Source: Chitinophagaceae bacterium | GTDB taxonomy: Bacteria > Bacteroidota > Bacteroidia > Chitinophagales > Chitinophagaceae | Reading direction: 5' to 3' | DNA: 5,203 nt | Assembly: GCA_003136915.1 (NCBI GenBank) | Contig: PLEB01000110.1 | Location: 1-5,203 of the forward strand | Shown here: in pieces, positions 1 to 5,203 of the stretch | Layout of the letters: the number at the start of each line of letters is the position of its first letter | Position numbering within the stretch: position 1 is the stretch's first letter | The notes under the pieces: generated by a model | What the model was told of the DNA's origin: nothing | Seen by the model: the letters and a program-made list of their open reading frames with translations, nothing else | Database searches by the model: none | Program-made: the position numbers and the translations under genes

Positions 1-18
1 AGCAGGCGGCAGAAAAAT

Positions 19-2397
19 TTAAAACGGATAGTTGATGCCAAGCTGAAGTTGCCCGCTACCGAGATCCATTTTATAAAACCATTTGTCGGGATCGTCCACT
101 CTTTGCGGATCCCGGATCTTATAGGCCCAGTCAAGCCTTATCAGAAAATAATTAAAATCCACGCGCAGGCCGGTACCTGCACCTACAGCAAATTCTTTAT
201 AAAAGCGATCCAACTGGAAATCGCTTCCTTTTGCAAGAGCACTCGTATCGATCGGGGTCCAGTTCCAGATATTTCCGATATCTGTAAATAGGGCACTGCG
301 GAATTTAATGCCAAACAGGGTTCCCAGCAAAAACCGGTATTCCACATTGCCTTCGAGTTTTATATCTCCGAATCGCAGGTCAACATTAGAATACGGGGCT
401 TCGCTGTAAAATTTGGATGACCCCAGCCCAAGCTGGCGCACCTGCCAGGCACGCATACTATTGGGGCCACCTGCGAAATAAGCTTTAAAGAATGGAAGGG
501 TGGTTTCCCTTGCGCCGGTACTGGTTTTCCCATATGAATAACCTGCACCGCCATAAGCACGGAAAACTAACTGGGTCTTTCCATAATCTATATTGTGCCT
601 GAATTCCAATTCCCCCTTGATATATCGAAAAAGAGGTCCTTCATCCAGCCCCTGGATAAAACCCAGCAGGGCGCCGCTTTCTTCAAAGCCGGCCAGAAAA
701 TAATTCGTGATGTTTCGTTTGGAGCGTACGGAATTGTATGCAAACTGCTCGCCGATAACCAGACCCGGCCGGAAAGCCAGTTTCAGGGAGGGGTTGGCGG
801 CCAGTATTGTGTTCAGGCTATCCGTCAGGCTCTCTGTTGTATATTCAACGTTTAGGGGTTTCCAGAGAAAAGTGTGTGTGGAATTGACACTCAGCTCTCC
901 TTCGGAATGCTGACGGACCTTGGACCACTGCCATCCGAAGGAACCGTTAATCGAGCGAAGTATATAGAGTGCTCTTAAGTCAGTATAAGAGGCGTTGACA
1001 TTGATCAGGGTCTGCGCCGCACGGAATTTTCCCTCCTGCCCGATCGAGAACGGAGATATGATCCGCGGAATGGTAATGGTATGAGATAAGCTTGCCAGCT
1101 CGGTTTGAATGAAGTTTGATCCCAATTCAACACCGCCGCGCAGATTGGTATTGGTCTGAACCGATTGTTTGAAAACATTTCTGTTTTGAAGCCCGAAATT
1201 AAGTCCCGTGCCAAACAGGTTGGTTGTCGTTACAATATCATTAACATTTCTGCTGGCCTCCAGGGCAACCGTTAATTTCTGTTTTTTTGCCGGATACATG
1301 CGAAGGGTAAGATCGAGCACAGAATCCGCCATTGGTGATTTTTCAAAATCAAAATTATTGTATTGCCAGGCTGGAAACTGGCTCAGGCGATTGGAAGTCC
1401 GATAATAATTTTCCTGCTGATATTCGCTTCCGGGCCTCAAAAAAATATTGTTTGCGAGAAATGCCAGCTTGAATTTATTTGTTCTCGAGATAAATTCTAT
1501 GTTCTTGATTTTTGTGGTATCCAATTTAACCAGGGTTGTATCTTCTGTCAAGGGCAGATCAGGATAAACGGTTACGTTCCCGATATAATATTTCATAAGG
1601 TGACTGGTATCCCGGTTGATTCTCTGCTTTATGGTGACGCTGATGGTCGGATTTTCCTTTTTCAGTCTGAGTTTTTCCATTAAGGCAGCCTGTTCGAGCG
1701 GATCCAGGGAAGGGTCAATCAGTGCTGCAAAAACCGTATCCTGTTCTGCAAACAGATCGTCTTTGGTAAAACGATAATACCCATGATTGCGAAAACTGTC
1801 AACCAGGCGATTGATCTCCGTGAGCACCATCTGCCTTGAATAAGGTTTTCCCTTTTTTAGGGATGACTGCGATCGCGAATCCAGGGTTAATTTCTGCAGT
1901 TCGGGTGTTGTCAGTTCATAACCGACCGAATCAAAAATTAATTGCTTACCAGGTTTCACCAGGAAGTTTACAGTAACACGTTGTTCTTTATGAACGGTGT
2001 CAATTATTACTGTGTCCTGGACAATGGGTGAATAATAACCATTGGCGTTCAGCAATGCGTTCATAAAGGCGATCGAGCGGCCCAGATTCAGGGAATCATA
2101 CACCGGTGGATGCGAAAGCTTTTTATAAATGATATGGAAAGAGTGCCAGGGCCAGTCAAATGCAGTAACCGTTTTTGATTGCAGGCTGTCATCCAGTTGA
2201 CTTTCCAGCCGGAGCTGAAGATCCTGCCGTTCGTCGTTTTTCATTTCTCCCGCCACCTTTATATTTGTTTTGTAAACAAATGGCTTCCCACGGGGAAAGT
2301 CTCGTGGTACTCGGCATGAAAAAAGCACAAAAACGAGGATCGCAGGAACGATTGCAGGGCTGATCAGTGATGCTGTAACTTGCCGGCAATATGACAT
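19..2397 (-). CDS. tamL: TamL-like outer membrane assembly lipoprotein (TamA/BamA, Omp85 superfamily)
   Basis: This is a complete 792-residue member of the Omp85 superfamily, most like TamL, the Bacteroidota counterpart of TamA, which works with TamB in outer membrane assembly. Residues 1-28 form a lipoprotein signal: a basic residue, a hydrophobic stretch, then the lipobox LFSC with Cys28. The residues after Cys28 (RVPRDFPRGK) are net basic and lack the acidic cluster of Bacteroidota surface-export signals, so I infer a periplasm-facing anchor. About residues 40-375 look like three POTRA-type repeats, each with a helix followed by an aromatic turn (GYY near 120 and 206; a helix with PAW near 326-344). 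About 376-792 is the beta-barrel, with the loop-6-like motif FAGGPNSMRAW at 641-651 (equivalent to the VRGF region) and a C-terminal Phe typical of a barrel signal. ATG 2397 is chosen because it includes the signal peptide, and an in-frame stop lies upstream. The gene is divergent from the methyltransferase with a 20-base gap. The family is certain; TamL rather than another BamA paralogue is likely. Confidence 0.93.
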   Translation of the reverse strand: MSYCRQVTASLISPAIVPAILVFVLFSCRVPRDFPRGKPFVYKTNIKVAGEMKNDERQDLQLRLESQLDDSLQSKTVTAFDWPWHSFHIIYKKLSHPPVYDSLNLGRSIAFMNALLNANGYYSPIVQDTVIIDTVHKEQRVTVNFLVKPGKQLIFDSVGYELTTPELQKLTLDSRSQSSLKKGKPYSRQMVLTEINRLVDSFRNHGYYRFTKDDLFAEQDTVFAALIDPSLDPLEQAALMEKLRLKKENPTISVTIKQRINRDTSHLMKYYIGNVTVYPDLPLTEDTTLVKLDTTKIKNIEFISRTNKFKLAFLANNIFLRPGSEYQQENYYRTSNRLSQFPAWQYNNFDFEKSPMADSVLDLTLRMYPAKKQKLTVALEASRNVNDIVTTTNLFGTGLNFGLQNRNVFKQSVQTNTNLRGGVELGSNFIQTELASLSHTITIPRIISPFSIGQEGKFRAAQTLINVNASYTDLRALYILRSINGSFGWQWSKVRQHSEGELSVNSTHTFLWKPLNVEYTTESLTDSLNTILAANPSLKLAFRPGLVIGEQFAYNSVRSKRNITNYFLAGFEESGALLGFIQGLDEGPLFRYIKGELEFRHNIDYGKTQLVFRAYGGAGYSYGKTSTGARETTLPFFKAYFAGGPNSMRAWQVRQLGLGSSKFYSEAPYSNVDLRFGDIKLEGNVEYRFLLGTLFGIKFRSALFTDIGNIWNWTPIDTSALAKGSDFQLDRFYKEFAVGAGTGLRVDFNYFLIRLDWAYKIRDPQRVDDPDKWFYKMDLGSGQLQLGINYPF

Positions 2398-2417
2398 AGA
2401 ATTTAAACGGGAAACCG

Positions 2418-3158
2418 ATGCTTGTAAAATCGCAGGTCAAATATATCCAAAGTTTAGGCCACAAAAAATTCCGGGACGCTGATGGGGTCTTTGTTGCGGA
2501 GGGTTCCAAGATCGTGTTGGAGCTGCTGCAAGCCGGGCATATTGAGCTCATTCAACTGTATGCTGTAAAGGAATGGCTCCTCAAAAATAAAATCCTCCTC
2601 GCAGGAAGGATTGATCCGGTGGAAATTGAATCGCAGGAATTGGAAAGGATCTCTTTTTTGACTACACCCAACCAGGTGGTTGCCATTTTCCGTAAACCAG
2701 TGTTTCCTGCTGAGGAGGAGCCGGAAGGCATCACGCTATTGCTCGACAATATTCAGGATCCTGGAAATCTGGGAACGCTGGTACGAACAGCAGATTGGTT
2801 TGATGTTCGAAGAATTGTCTGCAGCCCGGATACGGCAAATCTCTTTAACCCCAAAGTGGTTCAATCTACTATGGGCAGTATTGCAAGAGTAGAAGTATTA
2901 TATGATGACCTGAAAGAGTATATTGTCGCGCACCCCGGCACGCCATGTTATGCAGCTGAGCTTGATGGGGAGGACCTTGAACAAACACTGCACATACCGA
3001 GGATTATGCTGCTGATCGGGAATGAATCCAGGGGAATCTATCAGGATTTATCCGCACTTGCTATACGCAGGATCCGCATTCCACGCAGGGGATCTGCAGA
3101 ATCCCTGAATGTTGCAGTGGCCGCCGGCATCATCCTGTTCATGATCCGAAAGGCCTAG
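2418..3158 (+). CDS. TrmH/SpoU-family RNA 2'-O-ribose methyltransferase
   Basis: This 246-residue SAM-dependent RNA methyltransferase of the SPOUT class should transfer a methyl group to a ribose 2'-OH in rRNA or tRNA in the cytoplasm. Residues 1 to about 95 form an L30e-like substrate-binding domain with the usual opening (KYIQSLGHKKFRDADGVFVA, then EGSKIV). The catalytic knot domain shows all three SpoU motifs: motif 1 NIQDPGNLGTLVRTADW at 111-127, including Asn117 and the probable catalytic Arg123; motif 2 LLIGNESRGI at 198-207; and motif 3 IPRRGSAESLNVAVAAGI at 221-238, which forms the SAM-binding trefoil knot. The length is normal for the family. ATG 2418 fits because the L30e domain begins right after it. 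The gene ends on a TAG that overlaps the stop of the convergent permease. The family is certain. The exact target nucleotide (for instance the 23S Gm of RlmB-type enzymes, or a tRNA) cannot be read from the sequence, so no symbol is given. Confidence 0.95.
   Translation: MLVKSQVKYIQSLGHKKFRDADGVFVAEGSKIVLELLQAGHIELIQLYAVKEWLLKNKILLAGRIDPVEIESQELERISFLTTPNQVVAIFRKPVFPAEEEPEGITLLLDNIQDPGNLGTLVRTADWFDVRRIVCSPDTANLFNPKVVQSTMGSIARVEVLYDDLKEYIVAHPGTPCYAAELDGEDLEQTLHIPRIMLLIGNESRGIYQDLSALAIRRIRIPRRGSAESLNVAVAAGIILFMIRKA
2438..2465 (-). promoter_or_regulatory. candidate sigma-70 (Bacteroidota-type) promoter of tamL
   Basis: On the minus strand, TATATTTG at 2445-2438 matches the Bacteroidota -7 consensus TAnnTTTG exactly. 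A TTTG at 2465-2462 lies 16 bases upstream, close to the usual distance for the -33 element. It would start transcription near 2430 and give a leader of roughly 30-35 bases before the ATG at 2397. The whole element sits inside the first codons of the divergent methyltransferase gene, as it must, because only 20 bases separate the two starts. This is inferred from motif and position only. Confidence 0.42.
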
Positions 3159-4387
3159 TCGAACCGCATGGCCTTGACGGGGCTCAGCCTGCGGATAACA
3201 AAAAAACTGGGAATAAGAAGAATTGCAAAGCAAATCACAAAAGTGCCCAGATTTATCCAAACTACCTGTTGCCAGCCTATTTTCACTGCCGCGGTGGAAA
3301 TAAAATAGGAATCTTCGGGCAGCGTGATAAATCCATATCGTTGCTGAAGCCAGCAGATCAGCAGGCCCAGCCCATTTCCCAGCAATAATCCACCAAAAGT
3401 GATCATAGCACCATGCATGAGGAAAATCTTTTGAATGATCAAGTCCGGCGAGCCAAGAGATTTTAACAAGCCGATCATGTTTGTTCTTTCAAGCAGGAGA
3501 ATGATCAGGCAAGTGACGAGATTTAATATGGCCACCAGGATCATGATGATGATAACGATTGCTATGGTAGTATTCTGCAGATTGAGCCAGTCAAAAATAT
3601 TCTCATAGATCTCCGGAATGGAACGGCTGTTCCAGCCGGGAGGTAATTTGTAAAAAATACGATTGCTGATGGAGTCCGCCATCCGGTAATCTTTAATGAA
3701 CACTTCATAGCCACCGATTTCATTTGGCAGCCAGTTATTCAGACGTTGGATAAGCCGGATATCGACAAGGGCATTCACCCGGTCATAATCCTCGATACCC
3801 GTTTTAAAAATGCCTGCCACTTTCATGGGCCGCACACGGCGCGTTCCATCAGGCTGGATAAAATAGGTGAATAATTTATCCCCTGCATGGAGGTTGAGCT
3901 GATTGGCCGTATAGGAGGAAAGGTCGATTTCGTTACTATATGCTGAATCAGGAAAATGGATCCAATGACCCGATTTCAAAAATTCCTGCAGGTGCTGAAG
4001 GTCATAGTTTCTGTTGATTCCTTTCAGAAGCAGGCCCTCAAAACTTTCGGGTCCTTTTACGATGGCGTACTTGGTGGCGAAAGGTTGTATGGTGACTACC
4101 TCCGGATCATTCCGGATCGCGCTGATCACGGTGTCGCTTGCAGCAATCGGCTGCTCTTCAGCAATATCCACCCTTTCCGGCTCAAAATGTTGTACGCGGA
4201 TATGCCCCGAAAAACCATACATTTTCTGTGCCACGGCATTCTGGAATCCCTGGGTGAATGCAATGGTAAGGATCATGGCCATTACACTAATGGCGGTGGC
4301 CGCAACGGCAAGGCGAATGATAAACCTGGAAAAAGAATGCTGCCTGTTAAAAGCAATTCTGAGGGCTATAAAGGAAGAAAGGTTCAA
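3155..4387 (-). CDS. FtsX/LolE-type ABC transporter permease
   Basis: This 410-residue inner membrane permease belongs to the MacB/FtsX/LolCE superfamily. The order is typical: a short cytoplasmic start (NLSSFIALRIAF), TM1 at about 22-46, a large periplasmic MacB-type core domain at about 47-270, then TM2 (about 274-300), TM3 (about 326-347) and TM4 (about 377-398), ending in LSPVKAMRFD. The segment ERTNMIGLLKSLGSPD (300-315) after TM2 is the cytoplasmic coupling region of FtsX-domain proteins, which contacts the ATPase. By family it would release lipoproteins from the inner membrane (LolC/E role), but a related export or mechanotransmission role is possible. No ATPase gene lies in the window, so a LolD-like partner must be elsewhere. 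The start is TTG: an in-frame TGA lies about seven codons upstream, no in-frame ATG comes before it, and the first internal Met (residue 36) falls within TM1. The upstream ATGs are out of frame. It diverges from the plug gene. Confidence 0.92.
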   Translation of the reverse strand: MNLSSFIALRIAFNRQHSFSRFIIRLAVAATAISVMAMILTIAFTQGFQNAVAQKMYGFSGHIRVQHFEPERVDIAEEQPIAASDTVISAIRNDPEVVTIQPFATKYAIVKGPESFEGLLLKGINRNYDLQHLQEFLKSGHWIHFPDSAYSNEIDLSSYTANQLNLHAGDKLFTYFIQPDGTRRVRPMKVAGIFKTGIEDYDRVNALVDIRLIQRLNNWLPNEIGGYEVFIKDYRMADSISNRIFYKLPPGWNSRSIPEIYENIFDWLNLQNTTIAIVIIIMILVAILNLVTCLIILLLERTNMIGLLKSLGSPDLIIQKIFLMHGAMITFGGLLLGNGLGLLICWLQQRYGFITLPEDSYFISTAAVKIGWQQVVWINLGTFVICFAILLIPSFFVIRRLSPVKAMRFD

Positions 4388-4397
4388 TAAGCATGCA

Positions 4398-4437
4398 TTT
4401 TCCGGTCAAAAATAGACTTCCCGCTGATTACGGAAAA
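4398..4437. repeat. 7-bp inverted repeat, possible operator
   Basis: TTTTCCG at 4398-4404 is matched by its reverse complement CGGAAAA at 4431-4437, with 26 bases between them. The gap holds the candidate -7 box of the permease. The distance between arm centres is 33 bases, about three helical turns, which would place both arms on one face of the DNA. Seven bases is short and chance is possible. The arms could instead form a weak hairpin in RNA, but a 26-base loop makes that poor. Confidence 0.3.
4407..4414 (-). promoter_or_regulatory. candidate -7 promoter box for the permease gene
   Basis: Read on the minus strand, TATTTTTG at 4414-4407 matches the Bacteroidota -7 consensus TAnnTTTG exactly. 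It lies 19 bases upstream of the TTG start at 4387, so the leader would be only about 12-15 bases. No clear TTG is present at the -33 distance; a T-rich run (CTTTT) lies there instead. The box falls within the gap of the inverted repeat at 4398-4437. Confidence 0.35.
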
Positions 4438-4477
4438 GTTTTTTAACGATTTGCACTATCATTGCAAGTAGAAAATT

Positions 4478-5203
4478 ATGATGAGATACCTGTTGATCCT
4501 GATGATGATTTGGATTTGCGGCCCGCTGGTTGCACAATCACCGGACTCCGTTTATATGTCCAATATTCATTCCGCCCAGTTATACCAGCGTGGCAATCAG
4601 CTTGCCTATCCAGTGCTGACACTGAACGGTAGCCAAAAGCTCGATCTCGAGTTCGACGATCTGGATGCAAACGTGAAGAATTATTTTTATACTTATCAAC
4701 TGTGTAACGCGGATTGGGCGCCAGTTCAGTTGAGCAGCTTTGACTATATCCGGGGTTTTGCCCAAAGTCCTATTACAGAGTATCATTATTCTTCTGTTGC
4801 GTTAACCCGTTACACGCATTACCGTGCATTGCTACCTGACCAGAATTCCTCGATCATCCATTCAGGGAATTATTTATTGAAAATATTTTTGGATAATGAC
4901 ACCTCAAAATTGGTTTTTACCAAAAGATTCCTTGTTGCGGAAAATGCAGCTACTATTTCGGTCCAGTTTCTTCAGCCATTGAATCCGCAGATTGCACAAA
5001 CACATCAAAAATTACAATTTACCGTCAACTGCGGTGCGCTGGCGCTCATAAATCCTTTCCAGCAAATGAAGGTAGTCGTGTTGCAGAATCACCGCTGGGA
5101 TAATGCCATATATATAGATAAGCCTTCTTTTTTTTCAGGAAACAGCTTTGAATATAACAGCGATGACATTCCTGTTTTTCCGGGTGGAACGCAATGGAGA
5201 TGG
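4478..5203 (+). CDS. type IX secretion system plug protein (DUF5103 family), partial at 3' end
   Basis: This is the first 242 codons of a DUF5103 protein, now known as the T9SS plug; the frame stays open to the window edge. In the described T9SS translocon, this protein closes the periplasmic mouth of the giant SprA barrel when no substrate is passing. Residues 1-19 are a Sec signal peptide (MMRYLLILMMIWICGPLVA), with likely cleavage before Gln20; Cys14 is not in a lipobox context. The N-terminal domain has the family hallmarks YTYQLCNADWAP (71-82), DYIRGFAQSPITEYHYS (89-105), YTHYRALLP (112-120) and SGNYLLKIF (129-137), followed by the start of the next domain, with FPGGTQWRW at 234-242. The family is about 400 residues or a little more, so roughly the last 40 percent is missing. 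Two ATGs are in tandem (4478 and 4481); either gives the same signal peptide. Its presence implies that the organism has a type IX secretion system. Confidence 0.9.
   Translation, partial: MMRYLLILMMIWICGPLVAQSPDSVYMSNIHSAQLYQRGNQLAYPVLTLNGSQKLDLEFDDLDANVKNYFYTYQLCNADWAPVQLSSFDYIRGFAQSPITEYHYSSVALTRYTHYRALLPDQNSSIIHSGNYLLKIFLDNDTSKLVFTKRFLVAENAATISVQFLQPLNPQIAQTHQKLQFTVNCGALALINPFQQMKVVVLQNHRWDNAIYIDKPSFFSGNSFEYNSDDIPVFPGGTQWRW

Larger units (their letters stand above)
4388..4477. other. divergent intergenic region between permease and plug genes
   Basis: These 90 bases separate the two divergent start codons and must carry promoters for both genes. The permease side has an exact TAnnTTTG box. 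On the plug side only imperfect boxes are visible: ACGATTTG ending at 4453, and TATCATTG at 4457-4464. The run before the plug ATG is A-rich (GTAGAAAATT) with no Shine-Dalgarno sequence, as is usual in Bacteroidota. I see no small ORF, RNA gene or terminator here. Confidence 0.6.

Noticed and set aside
1..18. Short stretch downstream of tamL
   Set aside because: Too short to judge; no hairpin or gene start is visible.
1363..1683. Plus-strand open frame of 106 codons opposite the TamL POTRA region
   Set aside because: Antisense shadow of the conserved tamL frame, with no recognisable feature.
1869..1876. GCGATCGC, the octamer known as HIP1 in cyanobacteria
   Set aside because: I noticed only this copy, it lies inside tamL codons, and the gene content is Bacteroidota, so it is most simply chance.
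2352..2382. TTG, then 21 bases, then TAACTTG on the plus strand, a possible promoter for the methyltransferase
   Set aside because: The -7 element lacks one T of TAnnTTTG. Position and spacing are acceptable, but the match is too weak to call.
2189..2551. Minus-strand open frame of 120 codons spanning the tamL and methyltransferase starts
   Set aside because: It overlaps both real genes in other frames, is Cys/Ser/Pro-rich and resembles no family I know.
3150..3175. Inverted repeat AAGGCC / GGCCTT with a 14-base loop at the convergent gene ends, a possible terminator
   Set aside because: The stem is only 6 bp and no T-run follows it on either strand, so it is a poor intrinsic terminator.
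3956..4415. Two overlapping plus-strand open frames (144 and 133 codons) opposite the start of the permease gene
   Set aside because: They lie antisense to a clearly conserved permease; their translations show no domain, no signal peptide and an unlikely residue mix. They are shadows of the real gene.
4446..4464. ACGATTTG and TATCATTG as possible -7 boxes for the plug gene
   Set aside because: Neither matches TAnnTTTG fully and no TTG lies at the -33 distance for either, so a choice cannot be made.

Overview
The window looks like a piece of chromosome from a member of the Bacteroidota. Three things point there: a TamA/BamA-type outer membrane protein with a lipoprotein signal (TamL type), a type IX secretion system plug protein (DUF5103 family), and start regions without Shine-Dalgarno sequences but with exact TAnnTTTG promoter boxes. 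Base composition is moderate, by eye in the mid-40s percent G+C. The style of the proteins suggests Chitinophagales or a relative, but this is a guess.

Layout, left to right: (1) 19-2397, minus strand, a complete tamL-like gene for a lipid-anchored POTRA plus beta-barrel outer membrane protein. (2) 2418-3158, plus strand, a complete SpoU/TrmH-family RNA 2'-O-ribose methyltransferase, divergent from tamL with only 20 bases between the start codons. (3) 3155-4387, minus strand, a complete FtsX/LolE-type ABC transporter permease starting at TTG; it converges on the methyltransferase and the two genes share the palindrome CTAG for their stop codons. (4) 4388-4477, a 90-base divergent intergenic region with a candidate promoter for the permease and a 7-bp inverted repeat. 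(5) 4478 to the window end, plus strand, the first 242 codons of a T9SS plug protein with a signal peptide.

Three of the four genes concern the cell envelope: outer membrane barrel assembly or translocation (TamL), a permease of the lipoprotein-release/FtsX superfamily, and a periplasmic plug of the type IX translocon. The RNA methyltransferase is a housekeeping gene of translation or RNA modification. The alternating strands rule out a single operon, so any link is one of neighbourhood rather than co-transcription. Coding density is very high. I see no mobile elements, CRISPR arrays, tRNA or rRNA genes, and no convincing new system. The more interesting points are the compact gene junctions, the TTG start, the promoter box lying inside a neighbour's coding sequence, and a helical insert in one TamL POTRA domain.
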